A stretch of 64,000 nt of DNA from an uncultured Pelagibacteraceae bacterium (GTDB lineage: Bacteria > Pseudomonadota > Alphaproteobacteria > Pelagibacterales > Pelagibacteraceae). The notes under the pieces were generated by a model. The model saw only the letters and a program-made list of their open reading frames with translations. It made no database searches and had not been told where the DNA came from. Below, one piece after another: positions 27,273-37,350 of this stretch (position 1 is the stretch's first letter; each line of letters opens with the position of its first letter). Both the position numbers and the translations under genes were made by a program. The stretch lies in the NCBI GenBank assembly GCA_902524535.1, contig CABZDR010000001.1:310001-374000 (forward strand), read 5' to 3'.

Positions 27273-28377
27273 TATAAAAAAAATAAAATTTCTAAACGTT
27301 AATAGAAAAAAAAAGACAACAGAAATTATTTATTTATTTGGTGAACGAGTAAGTAGTTCCATAGGTAGAACATTAGTTGCTTGTTTTGGAATACTAGGTT
27401 TTTTCTATGTAGCTCCTATTTTTATCAACTTTGCAAATCAAGAAATCTTTTCTAATGAATTTCAAAATGACTCTAGAAAAATAATGGTTTATAAGTTGAA
27501 TGGAAAAGAAGAGCAAATCGCAATTGATACAAATGAGACTTTTAATGAGAAAGATTTACTAACTGACATTCTTACACTTAATGACCTGGATACTGATTCT
27601 GTAAGATTAAGTGCATCAACAATTAATCAATTATTTGAAGATACAAATTATAGTTTAGATGATGTTAGAACAAATAAACTAGTTAGACCTGTTGCCTTAA
27701 CTTGGTTGCCAAATGAGATAAAAAAAATAGAGAATACAAAAAAAAGAAAAAATTTTTTTATTCAAATTGTTTTGCCCCTAATTTTGGAAGAAAACAATAA
27801 TATTAAAATTGATAGACTAAAACTCTTTGCGATAATCAATAAAAATAATAATACTAAATTAGAAAAGAAATGGTTAAATCAAAAATTTAAACAATATGGC
27901 GTTCCATCTAAAGATCTCTCAACTTTAAAAATTAGGATGGATGAAATCCCAACATCTCTGGCAATAGCTCAAGCTGCAAAAGAAACTGGTTGGGGTACAT
28001 CGCGTTTCGCCTTAGAGGGAAATGCTTTATTTGGCCAGTGGACTTGGTCAGGAGAAGGATTAAAACCAAAAGATGCTGAGAAGGATCAAGGTCACAAGGT
28101 TATGAAATTTAATGTTCTGCAAGCTTCTGTAAGAGCTTACCAACGAAACTTAAATACACATTCCTCTTATAAAGAATTTAGAAAGGCTAGAGCAAAATTA
28201 AGAGATGAAGGCACGGAACTAGATAGTATGATTTTATCAGAACATTTAGATAAGTACGCTGAGACTGGTCAAAAGTATGTAGAGACTTTAAAAAAAATCA
28301 TTTCACAAAATAATCTAAAAGATTTTGACGATGCTAAACTGCTTCCTTCCAGTAAAAAATTAGAGAGTCTTATTTAG
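27259..28377 (+). CDS. Bax-like exported glucosaminidase-domain protein
   Basis: A 372-aa membrane-anchored protein. One hydrophobic segment (LVACFGILGFFYVAPIFI, about residues 37-54) is followed by a periplasmic region and a glucosaminidase domain: MDEIPTSLAIAQAAKETGWG with the catalytic Glu, and NALFGQWTW, as in the Bax/FlgJ-type N-acetylglucosaminidases. It probably cleaves peptidoglycan glycan strands. The only plausible start is TTG at 27259, overlapping nfu by 14 bp and preceded by GAGGT at 27245-27249. It overlaps the convergent deacetylase by 8 bp. Confidence 0.85.
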   Translation: MRRFNIKKIKFLNVNRKKKTTEIIYLFGERVSSSIGRTLVACFGILGFFYVAPIFINFANQEIFSNEFQNDSRKIMVYKLNGKEEQIAIDTNETFNEKDLLTDILTLNDLDTDSVRLSASTINQLFEDTNYSLDDVRTNKLVRPVALTWLPNEIKKIENTKKRKNFFIQIVLPLILEENNNIKIDRLKLFAIINKNNNTKLEKKWLNQKFKQYGVPSKDLSTLKIRMDEIPTSLAIAQAAKETGWGTSRFALEGNALFGQWTWSGEGLKPKDAEKDQGHKVMKFNVLQASVRAYQRNLNTHSSYKEFRKARAKLRDEGTELDSMILSEHLDKYAETGQKYVETLKKIISQNNLKDFDDAKLLPSSKKLESLI

Positions 28378-29437
28378 AGTCTTTAGCAATTGTAAATTGT
28401 GTCCCAAACCAACGCCATTTACCTTCATCATTTAGGGAACAATTAATCCGGCCTCTTCTTGGAGTAAAAGGTTCCCTAAATTTTATAAAAAGCACACTTT
28501 CTTTAATTGAAATGTCAGATTTTTCCCACCTGTTCCCCTCATTAGAATAACAATTAATATCTTCTAAATTTTTTTGTTCTTTAAAAAATTCAACACTAAA
28601 CTCAGGTGGATTTTTTTGGTGATTTAATTTTTTTTCAACAGGCTTTAAATTTTTATATTCTAAAGGAGAATAATTTATAATTGAGTTAAATCTTTTTAAT
28701 TCTCCATATTTTTCATTAATTGGAAATCTAGGAAGTTCATATTTCTCTTTATTAATATCAATAACACCTGAATGTTGACCAAAAGAAAGACTAAAATTTT
28801 TTGAAATGTAATCATGCATTTCTTTTGAATATTCTCCGAATGGGTAAGAAAATAAAGAAGGAATATAACCTAATTCATTCAAGAAAATATTATTTGCCTT
28901 TTTTATGTCTAAAACAAATTCCTTAAATTTTTTGTCGATTAAATAATCATGTGAATGTGAGTGATGACCAATAACACCAAATTCCGATCTTTCAATCTCT
29001 TTGATTTGATCCCAAGTCATATATCCTTTTTTACCAACAGGTTCAGTTGATACAAATAATAAAAAAGGAATTTTATCTTTTTTAAGTATTGGCCACGCAT
29101 TTTCATAAAAAGATTTAAATGCATCATCAATTGTAACTAAAATTTTTTTTTGTTTTTTTGGTTTATTAAAATTATTTTCAAAATCTTTGGGATGATAAAA
29201 TTCAAATTTTGAATCTTTGATAATATCGAGGTGTTTTTTAAATATATCTATCTTAATATTGGTAGATGGATATTTATTCTCTTCAAAACGGTGGTACATA
29301 ATTGATAAAACTCCTTCATCTTTAGAAAAATATTTACTATTTTTATCTTGTGCAATAGAGTTTGTACTAAAAAGAAAAATTGTAATGAATAAACTAATTA
29401 TTGATGCTGCTAAGAAAAATATTTTTTTAATGATCAT
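28370..29437 (-). CDS. Exported polysaccharide deacetylase (NodB domain)
   Basis: A 355-aa protein with signal peptide MIIKKIFFLAASIISLFITI and a carbohydrate esterase 4 domain: LVTIDDAFKSF carries the catalytic and metal Asp pair, and GVIGHHSHSHDYL the metal-binding histidines; SLFSYPFGEYS is also typical. The substrate may be peptidoglycan or a surface glycan. A C-terminal 90-residue region is not recognised. The signal-peptide codons overlap the first 53 bp of tsaB on the other strand. Confidence 0.88.
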   Translation of the reverse strand: MIIKKIFFLAASIISLFITIFLFSTNSIAQDKNSKYFSKDEGVLSIMYHRFEENKYPSTNIKIDIFKKHLDIIKDSKFEFYHPKDFENNFNKPKKQKKILVTIDDAFKSFYENAWPILKKDKIPFLLFVSTEPVGKKGYMTWDQIKEIERSEFGVIGHHSHSHDYLIDKKFKEFVLDIKKANNIFLNELGYIPSLFSYPFGEYSKEMHDYISKNFSLSFGQHSGVIDINKEKYELPRFPINEKYGELKRFNSIINYSPLEYKNLKPVEKKLNHQKNPPEFSVEFFKEQKNLEDINCYSNEGNRWEKSDISIKESVLFIKFREPFTPRRGRINCSLNDEGKWRWFGTQFTIAKDSK

Positions 29438-29771
29438 AAGGAATAAAGATATTTACAGCATTAGTTACGAAAATACTAAAACTAATTATGAAAAATTAGT
29501 TATACTTTTAAATGATTTTTTGAACTCAAAAAATCTAAAAATAAAAGATATTTCTACATTTTATATTAATATAGGGCCGGGAAGCTTCGCTGGAATAAGA
29601 AATTCAATTTCTGTTATTAAAGCAATTTGTTTGGTTAATGATGTTGATTATTATTGTTATAGTTTTCAATATTTTAAAAATATTAAAGAAGTAAAATATG
29701 AAAATATACCCAATCTATGCGATAAATTTGATATTAAAAAAAATTTGATTAATCCTATTTATATAAGTTAA
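29385..29771 (+). CDS. tsaB: TsaB-like protein reduced to its N-terminal half
   Basis: TsaB partners TsaD in making the t6A37 tRNA modification. The N-terminal ASKHA half is recognisable: MNKLIIDAAKKNIFL, then FYINIGPGSFAGIRNSISV (compare GPGSFTGLR). The protein is only 128 aa, where TsaB is usually about 200-240, so the C-terminal half is missing and fur begins 8 bases later. The frame is open further upstream to 29217, but that part is antisense to the deacetylase and not family-like; the Met at 29385 aligns with the TsaB N-terminus. rimI, often next to tsaB, is absent. Confidence 0.78.
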   Translation: MNKLIIDAAKKNIFLMIIRNKDIYSISYENTKTNYEKLVILLNDFLNSKNLKIKDISTFYINIGPGSFAGIRNSISVIKAICLVNDVDYYCYSFQYFKNIKEVKYENIPNLCDKFDIKKNLINPIYIS

Positions 29772-29779
29772 AATTAGAT

Positions 29780-30202
29780 ATGTCTGATAAATTAGAGCAA
29801 AAATTTCAAAAAAAAGGTCTTAAACTCACCGATCAAAGAAGAACTATAGCGCGAGTTATTTTGGAGTCTAAAGAAGCTTACGGAGAGTCTGATCATCCCG
29901 ACGTTGATGAATTATATAATAGAGTGTTAAAAATTGATCCAAAAATAAGTATCGCTACTGTATATAGAACTGTAAAGCTTTTTGAGGAAGCTGGAATATT
30001 GACTAAGCATGATTTTAAGGGTGGAAAAGCAAGATATGAGTTAAATGATGATCACAATCACTTAATTGATATTAAAACTGGTGAAATAATAGAGTTTGTT
30101 GATGAGGAAATTAATCAGCTTCAAAAAAAAATTGCAGAAAAATATGGCTACACTCTTGTAGATCATAGACTCGAACTATATGGGGTAAAAAAAAAATCTT
30201 AA
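29780..30202 (+). CDS. fur: Fur-family metal-responsive regulator (Fur/Mur type)
   Basis: A 140-aa ferric-uptake-regulator family protein. The winged helix shows GLKLTDQRRTIARVIL and ISIATVYRTVKLFEEAGI, the dimerisation domain DDHNHLIDIKTGEIIEF and LVDHRLELYGV. The Cys pair of the E. coli HLICxxCG motif is replaced by HLIDIKTG, as in alphaproteobacterial Fur/Mur. Location before miaB is the typical alphaproteobacterial site. Whether it senses iron or manganese is not decidable from sequence; Fur-like boxes at 49688-49736 are candidate targets. Confidence 0.92.
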   Translation: MSDKLEQKFQKKGLKLTDQRRTIARVILESKEAYGESDHPDVDELYNRVLKIDPKISIATVYRTVKLFEEAGILTKHDFKGGKARYELNDDHNHLIDIKTGEIIEFVDEEINQLQKKIAEKYGYTLVDHRLELYGVKKKS

Positions 30203-30206
30203 TTAA

Positions 30207-31532
30207 ATGAATAAAAAAATTTTTATAAAGACATTTGGTTGTCAAATGAATGAGTATGATTCAAAACGTATTTATGATGTAGTGAGAAAAATAGGTTTTG
30301 AAAAAACAGATCAATGTAAAGATGCTGACTGCTACCTTTTAAACACATGTCATATTAGAGATAAGGCTAGTGAAAAAGTTTATCACGAAATTGGAAGAGT
30401 AAAAAAAATTTTTAGATCAAAAAAAAAACCATTGGTTATAGTAGCTGGCTGTGTTGCTCAAGCAGAAAATCAAGAAATGTTAAGAAGAGAGCCTTATATA
30501 GATTTAATTTTAGGTCCACAAGCTTATTATAAGATTAATGATAAAATTTTGAATTTCACCGAAAAACAAAAAGTCGATGAAACAGATTTTGATGCAGTTA
30601 GCAAGTTTGAATATTTGAGTAGAATAAAAAATAAAATTGGCAAGGCTACTTCTTTTTTAACAATTCAAGAGGGTTGTGATAAATTTTGTCACTTTTGTGT
30701 TGTGCCATATACAAGAGGACCAGAATATTCAAGACCTTTTGATCAAATAATTACTGAGGCAAAAAGCTTAGCGGATCAAGGATCTAAGGAGATTATATTA
30801 TTAGGCCAAAATGTGAATGCATACAGTGATAAACATAAAAGATTATCAAACATTATTTATGAAATAGAAAAAATTAAAAATGTCGAAAGAGTCAGGTTCA
30901 CCACTTCTCACCCAAAAGATATGACAGATGATTTAATTGATGTTTATAAAGACTCAAAAAAGCTCATGCCATTGATTCATCTTCCTGTTCAAAGTGGCTC
31001 AAATAAGATTTTAAACTTAATGAACAGAAAACATACTATCGAAGAATTTTTAAGAACCTATGAAAGAATAAAAAAAATTAACCCATTTGTAGAATTTTCA
31101 AGTGACTTCATTATTGCTTACCCTGGTGAAGAAGAAAAGGATTTTATGGAAACATTAAATTTAATCAAAGAAGTTAGATTTATTAACTCTTATTCATTTA
31201 TTTTTAGCCCTAGACCAGGCACAGTAGCAGGAAGCTTGCAAACAATTGATAAAAAAATTTCGGTAAAGCGCTTAGAAAAAGTTCAAGAGGCACTTTTTAA
31301 TAACCAAATAGAAAAAAATAAATCTTTAGAAAATAAGATAATAAATGTATTATCTGAAAACCAAACTGAGGATAAAACCAAAATCTTTGGAAGATCAGAA
31401 TATATGACACCTGTAATATTTGATGGTAATAAAAAAGATGTTGGAAAAATTCTTAAGATAAAAATCTATAAAAGTAATAGAAATACTTTATTTGGAAAAG
31501 CGATTAATAATATAGATCAAAAGGTAGCATAG
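30207..31532 (+). CDS. miaB: MiaB, tRNA-2-methylthio-N6-isopentenyladenosine synthase
   Basis: Radical-SAM methylthiotransferase acting on A37. The N-terminal UPF0004 domain begins KIFIKTFGCQMNEYDS with conserved Cys; the radical-SAM motif is EGCDKFCHFCVVPYTRG (CxxxCxxC), followed by PVQSGSNKILNLMNRKHT and a C-terminal TRAM domain with FGRSEYMTPV. At 441 aa it has full length. It follows fur by 4 bp and precedes ybeZ. Confidence 0.97.
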   Translation: MNKKIFIKTFGCQMNEYDSKRIYDVVRKIGFEKTDQCKDADCYLLNTCHIRDKASEKVYHEIGRVKKIFRSKKKPLVIVAGCVAQAENQEMLRREPYIDLILGPQAYYKINDKILNFTEKQKVDETDFDAVSKFEYLSRIKNKIGKATSFLTIQEGCDKFCHFCVVPYTRGPEYSRPFDQIITEAKSLADQGSKEIILLGQNVNAYSDKHKRLSNIIYEIEKIKNVERVRFTTSHPKDMTDDLIDVYKDSKKLMPLIHLPVQSGSNKILNLMNRKHTIEEFLRTYERIKKINPFVEFSSDFIIAYPGEEEKDFMETLNLIKEVRFINSYSFIFSPRPGTVAGSLQTIDKKISVKRLEKVQEALFNNQIEKNKSLENKIINVLSENQTEDKTKIFGRSEYMTPVIFDGNKKDVGKILKIKIYKSNRNTLFGKAINNIDQKVA

Positions 31533-31534
31533 AA

Positions 31535-32530
31535 TTGAGTGAAATATTAGAGAAAAATATTAATTCATCATTAAAATTTGTCTATTCAGACAATAATTCA
31601 TTAAGCGTTATATTTCATGATAATGATTTATTAATGGGTGTTGTTGGAGAATTTAATAAAAATTTAAAAGAGCTTGAAAAAATTACACAAGCAAATTTAT
31701 ATTCTAGAGGTAATTCCATATTGATTAAATCTAATCCAGAAAACAACGAAATACTAAAAAATGCGATACAATTTTTAGCGAATCAATTTGTTAATAATGG
31801 ATCTATTGAAAATAAAGACATCGTTTCATCTGTAGATAAATTTATGATTAATGAAAAAGTTAAAAATAATAATATTACCGATATTATTAAGACTCCAAAA
31901 AAATCAATCATTCCGAGATCTGAAAAACAAAAAGGATACGTTAGAGCATTAAGACAAAGTGAAATAATAATATCTGCAGGGCCTGCAGGAACAGGTAAAA
32001 CTTTTTTGGCTGTTGCTGTTGGTCTAACAATGTTATTAGAAAAGAAAATTGAGAGAATAATTTTATCAAGACCAGCAGTGGAGGCTGGTGAAAGACTAGG
32101 TTTTTTACCTGGGGACATGAAAGAGAAAGTAGACCCCTATCTAAGACCTTTATACGACTCGCTTTATGATTTGTTTGATTTTGAGAAAATTCAAAGGATG
32201 ATTGAAATTGGTGATATAGAAATTGCACCTTTAGCTTTCATGAGAGGTAGAACCTTAAAAAATTCATTTGCTATACTAGATGAGGCTCAAAATGCGACTG
32301 ATACACAAATTAAAATGTTTTTGACCCGTATTGGAGAAAACTCAAAAATAGTAGTTAATGGAGATCCTTCTCAAATAGATTTACCAAACAAAAGCATGTC
32401 TGGCTTAGTTAGATCAAAAAAAGTACTTGGGCATTTAAATGAAATATCGGTAGTTGATTTTGACCACTCCGATGTTGTGCGACATCCATTAGTGTCTAAA
32501 ATAGTTAAAGCTTACTCAAAAAATGATTAA
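31535..32530 (+). CDS. ybeZ: PhoH-family ATPase YbeZ
   Basis: A 331-aa PhoH-like ATPase linked to RNA and ribosome metabolism through its partner YbeY. A short KH-like N-terminal part is followed by the ATPase domain: Walker A GPAGTGKTFLA near residue 149, LSRPAVEAGERLGFLPGDM, and Walker B FAILDEAQNAT. The start is TTG at 31535, two bases after the miaB stop; no ATG is available near. It overlaps ybeY by 8 bp. Confidence 0.94.
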   Translation: MSEILEKNINSSLKFVYSDNNSLSVIFHDNDLLMGVVGEFNKNLKELEKITQANLYSRGNSILIKSNPENNEILKNAIQFLANQFVNNGSIENKDIVSSVDKFMINEKVKNNNITDIIKTPKKSIIPRSEKQKGYVRALRQSEIIISAGPAGTGKTFLAVAVGLTMLLEKKIERIILSRPAVEAGERLGFLPGDMKEKVDPYLRPLYDSLYDLFDFEKIQRMIEIGDIEIAPLAFMRGRTLKNSFAILDEAQNATDTQIKMFLTRIGENSKIVVNGDPSQIDLPNKSMSGLVRSKKVLGHLNEISVVDFDHSDVVRHPLVSKIVKAYSKND

Positions 32531-32984
32531 TATTTTTGTCTTCTCAAATGAGAGGGCTTGGTCTAGAAGAATAAAAAATAAAAAATTGTTTTTTAATAAC
32601 GTCTGTAAAGCTTTTCCAAAAAAATATAAATTTCTGAACAAAAAAATTAGCTTAAGTCTATTGTTATCAAATAATAAAAATATAAAAAAGTTAAATAAGA
32701 ATTTTAGAAATAAAGATAAATCAACAGATATTTTGTCATTTCCATTCAACGACAAATTAAGACTGACTAAGAAAACATATCTTGGAGATATAGTCATAAG
32801 CTATAATTTCATTGATAAGCCAAAATCGCAAAAAAATGAATTTTTTAGAAAAAAACTTATAAAAATTTTCATTCATGGCTTTTTACATCTTTTAAGTTTT
32901 AACCACATTAGAAATGTAGATTATGAAAAAATGTTAAAAGAAGAGAAATTTATATATCAATCAGTAATATCGAAATTAAATTGA
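32523..32984 (+). CDS. ybeY: YbeY, rRNA-maturation endoribonuclease
   Basis: Metal-dependent RNase needed for 16S rRNA 3'-end maturation. The metal motif is FIHGFLHLLSFNH (HxxxHxxxxxH); NKDKSTDILSFPF and YLGDIVIS are also conserved. The 153-aa length is normal. It lies in the ybeZ-ybeY-lnt cluster; the CorC-like ybeX gene usually between ybeY and lnt is missing. Its stop overlaps the TTG start of lnt (ATTGA). Confidence 0.94.
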   Translation: MINIFVFSNERAWSRRIKNKKLFFNNVCKAFPKKYKFLNKKISLSLLLSNNKNIKKLNKNFRNKDKSTDILSFPFNDKLRLTKKTYLGDIVISYNFIDKPKSQKNEFFRKKLIKIFIHGFLHLLSFNHIRNVDYEKMLKEEKFIYQSVISKLN

Positions 32985-34525
32985 GTAGAAAATTATATAT
33001 CGAGTTACTATTTCTAGGTTCATTGGGAATGTTAACTTCTTTAAGTCTCCCACCTTTTAACTATTTTATAATTAATTTTTTTACTTTTTCCTTATTTTTT
33101 TATTTTTTATTTAAAAAATCAATTAATCTAAAAAATAAAAAATTTTTATTTATTTATGGGTGGATATTTGGTTTTGGTTATTTTTTTACAAATTTATATT
33201 GGATATCTATTTCTCTGACATTTGATCAGAATTATAAATTTTTGATCCCTTTAACTATTTTTTTAATACCATCTTTTTTAGCATTATTTTATGGTTTGGT
33301 TTCTTTTCTATTTTTAATTTTCAAAACAAAAAACATTTTGAGTTCACTTTTATTGTTTTCTCTAATTTTTGGAGTAACAGAATTCATTCGAGGAATATTT
33401 CTAACAGGTTTTCCTTGGAATCTGATTGTTTATAGTTTTTCTAATCAATTGGAATTTATTAGTATTATCTCAATAATCGGTACTTATGGACTCAATCTTT
33501 TTTGTATCTTAATATTTACCTGTCCAGCAGTTCTTTTTATTAAGGATATAAAAAAAGGTATAATTTTTAATTTTCTAGCTTTTTTTACAGTGATACTTAT
33601 TTTTATTTATGGGCATATGTATAAAAAAAGGTTCGATAATCTAATAGAGAATGATTTTAATTTTAAGATAAGAGTTGTCGGTTCTCAGATAGGTCTTGAA
33701 AGATTTTATTTGGATGTGGATCCAATAATAATTATTAAAGATTTGATAAAACTTAGTAAACCTGTTCTTAATGAAAAAACTATATTTGTTTGGCCAGAGG
33801 GGATAATTCCAGACATAACACAAGAAAATTTGGTTGAGTACAAATGGTTATTTAATGAAAACTTCAATGAAAATCATCTATTTATAATCGGGATTAATAG
33901 CCATTCTATAAAAGATGGTTCTAAAAGTAATTTTAACACTTTTTCAGTTTATGATGATAATTTAAATTTAATCAATTCTTATAATAAGATTAATTTAGTT
34001 CCTTTTGGTGAGTTTTTGCCTATAGAAAATGTTTTGAAAAATATTGGTTTAAGATCCTTAACTAACAACTATCAATCTTTTTCAAGTGGAAATAAAAGAG
34101 ATATTATAGAAATAAATCAACAAAATTTTAATCTTAAAATCTTACCGTTAATTTGCTATGAAATAATCTATTCAGGCAAATTATTTAAAGACTCTAATTT
34201 CGAGCTAATAGTTAATATTTCTGAAGACGGATGGTTTGGTAAATCTATTGGGCCAAAACAACATTTTTCTCACAGTATTTTTAGAGCCATAGAAAGTGGA
34301 AAGTATATTGTAAGATCATCAAATAATGGAATTGCAGCTATAATTAACCCATTAGGGATTGTTGAGCAAAGTATAAAATTTGGACAATCAGGCCATATAG
34401 ATTTGAGTAAAACTAAAAAAATACAACCAACAATATTTTCAAAATATGGAAATAAAATTTTTGTTTTACTAATTATGTTGTATATTTTGTTAATTTTTCT
34501 ATTTAATAGAATTAAAAATGAGTAA
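32981..34525 (+). CDS. lnt: Lnt, apolipoprotein N-acyltransferase
   Basis: Adds the third acyl chain to lipoproteins in the inner membrane. Six to seven hydrophobic segments fill the first 220 residues. The nitrilase domain carries the catalytic triad: Glu in [10 protein letters not shown] (about residue 270), Lys in [14 protein letters not shown] (about 335) and Cys in [11 protein letters not shown] (about 390). At 514 aa it is full length. The TTG start within ATTGA couples it to ybeY. One C-terminal helix ends the protein. Confidence 0.95.
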   Translation: MSRKLYIELLFLGSLGMLTSLSLPPFNYFIINFFTFSLFFYFLFKKSINLKNKKFLFIYGWIFGFGYFFTNLYWISISLTFDQNYKFLIPLTIFLIPSFLALFYGLVSFLFLIFKTKNILSSLLLFSLIFGVTEFIRGIFLTGFPWNLIVYSFSNQLEFISIISIIGTYGLNLFCILIFTCPAVLFIKDIKKGIIFNFLAFFTVILIFIYGHMYKKRFDNLIENDFNFKIRVVGSQIGLERFYLDVDPIIIIKDLIKLSKPVLNEKTIFVWPEGIIPDITQENLVEYKWLFNENFNENHLFIIGINSHSIKDGSKSNFNTFSVYDDNLNLINSYNKINLVPFGEFLPIENVLKNIGLRSLTNNYQSFSSGNKRDIIEINQQNFNLKILPLICYEIIYSGKLFKDSNFELIVNISEDGWFGKSIGPKQHFSHSIFRAIESGKYIVRSSNNGIAAIINPLGIVEQSIKFGQSGHIDLSKTKKIQPTIFSKYGNKIFVLLIMLYILLIFLFNRIKNE

Positions 34526-35687
34526 TTTAAAAAATTATCTATTTACGAGCGAGTCCGTCTCAGAAGGTCATCCTGATAAAGTTTCTGATCGAATTTCGGA
34601 TATGGTTGTTGATAGTTATCTTTCAGGCGATCCTTTTTCTAGAGTCGCATGTGAAACTTTAACAACTACAAACAAAGTTGTACTTGCTGGTGAAGTAAGA
34701 GGACCTGAAATTAGCAAAGATGAAATAATACAAAAAGTAAGAGATTGTATTAAAGATATTGGCTACGATCAAGAAGGTTTCACTTGGAAAGAAGCAACAA
34801 AAATTGAAAGTCATCTACACGCGCAATCAGCAGATATTGCTATGGGTGTAGACTCATCTGGTAATAAAGACGAGGGTGCTGGTGATCAAGGAATAATGTT
34901 TGGATATGCATGTAATGAGACTGATATATTGATGCCTGCACCTATTCATTACTCACATAAAATTTTAAGACTTATGGCAGAAGATAGAAAGTCAGGGAAA
35001 TTATTACATATTGAACCTGACTCAAAAAGTCAGGTTACTTTTGAGTATGTAAATGGGAAACCAACTAAAGTTAAATCAGTTGTGATATCATCCCAACATT
35101 CCCCAGATGTAAATCAAGCTCAGGTCAGAGATTTACTAAGGCCCTATATGTTAAAATCTATCCCAAAAAATTTTCTAGAGGGATTTGATGAGAATGAATT
35201 TTATGTAAATCCAACTGGAAATTTTGTTATTGGTGGTCCTGATGGTGACTGTGGACTAACAGGAAGAAAAATAATTGTTGATACTTATGGTGGAGCAGCT
35301 CCTCACGGAGGGGGTGCTTTTTCAGGTAAAGACCCTACTAAAGTCGATAGATCTGCAGCTTATGCAGCAAGATATATTGCTAAAAATATTGTTGCTTCAA
35401 AAATAGCTGATAAGTGCTTAATCCAATTAGCTTATGCTATAGGAGTATCTAAACCATTGTCTATTTACGTAGATTTATTTGATAATGATTTAGATAAGAA
35501 TAAATTTGTTGTGGAAAAAATTAGAGAAAATTTTGATTTAAGTCCAAGAGGGATAAGAGAAATGCTTAATTTAAACAAACCTATTTATGAAAAAACAGCT
35601 GCTTATGGTCATTTTGGAAGAGCACCAGATGATAAGGGATCATTTTCCTGGGAAAAAACTGATAAATTAAGCTTTTTTTCTAAATAG
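34518..35687 (+). CDS. metK: MetK, S-adenosylmethionine synthetase
   Basis: Makes SAM from methionine and ATP. Signatures: [32 protein letters not shown] and [19 protein letters not shown]. At 389 aa it has standard length. It overlaps lnt by 8 bp, so no SAM riboswitch can stand directly in front of it. A terminator follows at 35744-35770. trmB and rimP, which often lie between metK and nusA in alphaproteobacteria, are absent. Confidence 0.97.
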   Translation: MSNLKNYLFTSESVSEGHPDKVSDRISDMVVDSYLSGDPFSRVACETLTTTNKVVLAGEVRGPEISKDEIIQKVRDCIKDIGYDQEGFTWKEATKIESHLHAQSADIAMGVDSSGNKDEGAGDQGIMFGYACNETDILMPAPIHYSHKILRLMAEDRKSGKLLHIEPDSKSQVTFEYVNGKPTKVKSVVISSQHSPDVNQAQVRDLLRPYMLKSIPKNFLEGFDENEFYVNPTGNFVIGGPDGDCGLTGRKIIVDTYGGAAPHGGGAFSGKDPTKVDRSAAYAARYIAKNIVASKIADKCLIQLAYAIGVSKPLSIYVDLFDNDLDKNKFVVEKIRENFDLSPRGIREMLNLNKPIYEKTAAYGHFGRAPDDKGSFSWEKTDKLSFFSK

Positions 35688-35743
35688 TTTCTGTTGAATT
35701 AAAGTAAAACTTTACTATATTTCAATTACATTGTTGAACTATC

Positions 35744-35770
35744 AAAATGGGCTTTAGCCCATTTTTTTTT
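35744..35770 (+). terminator. Intrinsic terminator or attenuator between metK and nusA
   Basis: AAAATGGGC (35744-35752), loop TTTA and GCCCATTTT (35757-35765) form a 9-bp stem followed by more T. It either ends the lnt-metK transcript or attenuates read-through into nusA, whose ribosome-binding site GGAG begins at 35771, immediately after the T run. Confidence 0.88.
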
Positions 35771-35785
35771 GGAGCAAACAAAAAT

Positions 35786-37339
35786 ATGTTAAATAAAAGA
35801 GCAGATAAACTTGAATTGTTAAGAATTGCAGAGGCTGTTGCTTTGGAAAAGTCTATAGATAAAGAATTAATAATCAGTTCTATGGAAACTGGTATAGCAA
35901 AAGCAGCTAAATCTAAGTTCGGCCAAGATAATGAAATTAAAGTCCTCATTGACAGAGAGAGTGGTAATATAGAAATATTTAGAAAGCTAGTAATAGTGGA
36001 AAAACCTGAGAATTCTAACACTGAAATTAATATTGAAGAGGCAATCAATCTCAATGAGGAAAATGTAGGAAAATCAATTGGTGATGAAGTGCTTCAACCA
36101 TTACCATCTTTTGACTTTGGTAGAATTGCAGCTCAAACAGCAAAGCAAGTTATCAATTTTAATGTAAGAGAGGCAGAACGAGAGAGACAATTTAATGATT
36201 TCATTGATAAAAAAGACTCAATACTAAGCGGAATTGTGAAAAGATTGGAATTTGGAAATGTAATTGTAGATCTTGGCCGAACTGAAGCAATAATACAAAA
36301 GAACGAAATGATACCTAGAGAAAACATAAAAGCTGGAGATAGAATTAAAGCATATTGTTACGACGTTAGAAGAGAACCAAGAGGACAGCAAATTTTTTTG
36401 TCTAGGGCACATCCAAAATTTATGGAAAAACTTTTTGTTCAAGAAGTCCCAGAAATTTATGACAATTTAATTGAGATTAAATCATCCTCAAGGGATCCTG
36501 GTAGTAGAGCTAAAATTTGTGTAAAAGCAGTCGATACTTCATTAGATCCAGTTGGAGCATGTGTAGGAATGAGAGGTTCAAGAGTGCAAGCAGTTGTTAA
36601 TGAATTACAAGGAGAAAAAATTGATATTGTAAATTGGTCAGAAGACCCAGCTATACTAGTAGCCAATGCATTATCACCAGCAGAAGTTCAAAGAGTAAAT
36701 ATAGATTTGCAAAGAAAAAAATTAGATGTAATTTTAACCGAGGACAATCTTAGCAAAGCTATTGGTAGAAGAGGACAAAATGTTAGATTAGCTACAAAAT
36801 TAATGAATTATGAAATTAATATAATGACCGATCAAGAGGACTCGGATCGAAGACAACAAGAGTTTAGAGAGAAAACAGAAAACTTTGTTAAAAATTTAGA
36901 ACTAGATGAAACTTTGGGTCAACTTTTAGTAGCGGAGGGATACTCCACTATCGATGATATTAAAGATACTACCTCTGAAAATTTAGTTAAAATAGAGGGG
37001 ATAGAAGAGGAGACAGCAAAAGCACTAATAGAAAGAGCAAAAGAATTTTATCAAAAGGATCAAGAGGATATTTCAAAGAGAATTAAAGATTTAGGCTTAG
37101 CCGATGACTTGATAAATTTAAAAGGTTTGACACCTGGGATGTTAGTTACATTGGGTGAGCAAAAAATACTTAAATTAGAAGATTTTGCTGATCTCGCTTC
37201 TGATGAGCTTACGGGTGGATATGATGTGGTAAAAGGAGAAAAAGTAAAGATTCAAGGTTATCTGGAAGATTTTGCGTTATCAAAAAGTGAAGCAGACGAA
37301 CTTATCATGTCTGCAAGAAATATAGTTTATAAAGATTAA
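35786..37339 (+). CDS. nusA: NusA, transcription termination/antitermination factor
   Basis: Binds RNA polymerase and modulates pausing, termination and antitermination. The N-terminal domain is followed by S1 (LSGIVKRLEFGNVIVDLG), KH domains (VGACVGMRGSRVQAVVNEL; LSKAIGRRGQNVRLA) and two C-terminal acidic repeats. I start at the ATG at 35786 (516 aa), because GGAG at 35771-35774 precedes it; the ATG at 35747 lies within the terminator hairpin. It heads nusA-infB-rbfA-rpsO-pnp. Confidence 0.95.
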   Translation: MLNKRADKLELLRIAEAVALEKSIDKELIISSMETGIAKAAKSKFGQDNEIKVLIDRESGNIEIFRKLVIVEKPENSNTEINIEEAINLNEENVGKSIGDEVLQPLPSFDFGRIAAQTAKQVINFNVREAERERQFNDFIDKKDSILSGIVKRLEFGNVIVDLGRTEAIIQKNEMIPRENIKAGDRIKAYCYDVRREPRGQQIFLSRAHPKFMEKLFVQEVPEIYDNLIEIKSSSRDPGSRAKICVKAVDTSLDPVGACVGMRGSRVQAVVNELQGEKIDIVNWSEDPAILVANALSPAEVQRVNIDLQRKKLDVILTEDNLSKAIGRRGQNVRLATKLMNYEINIMTDQEDSDRRQQEFREKTENFVKNLELDETLGQLLVAEGYSTIDDIKDTTSENLVKIEGIEEETAKALIERAKEFYQKDQEDISKRIKDLGLADDLINLKGLTPGMLVTLGEQKILKLEDFADLASDELTGGYDVVKGEKVKIQGYLEDFALSKSEADELIMSARNIVYKD

Positions 37340-37350
37340 GGGAATGAGAA

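Noticed and set aside
29217-29384. Longer N-terminus for the TsaB-like protein
   Set aside because: This part is antisense to the deacetylase gene and does not resemble TsaB; the Met at 29385 aligns with the family start.
34518-34525. SAM riboswitch before metK
   Set aside because: metK overlaps lnt by 8 bp, leaving no leader for a riboswitch.
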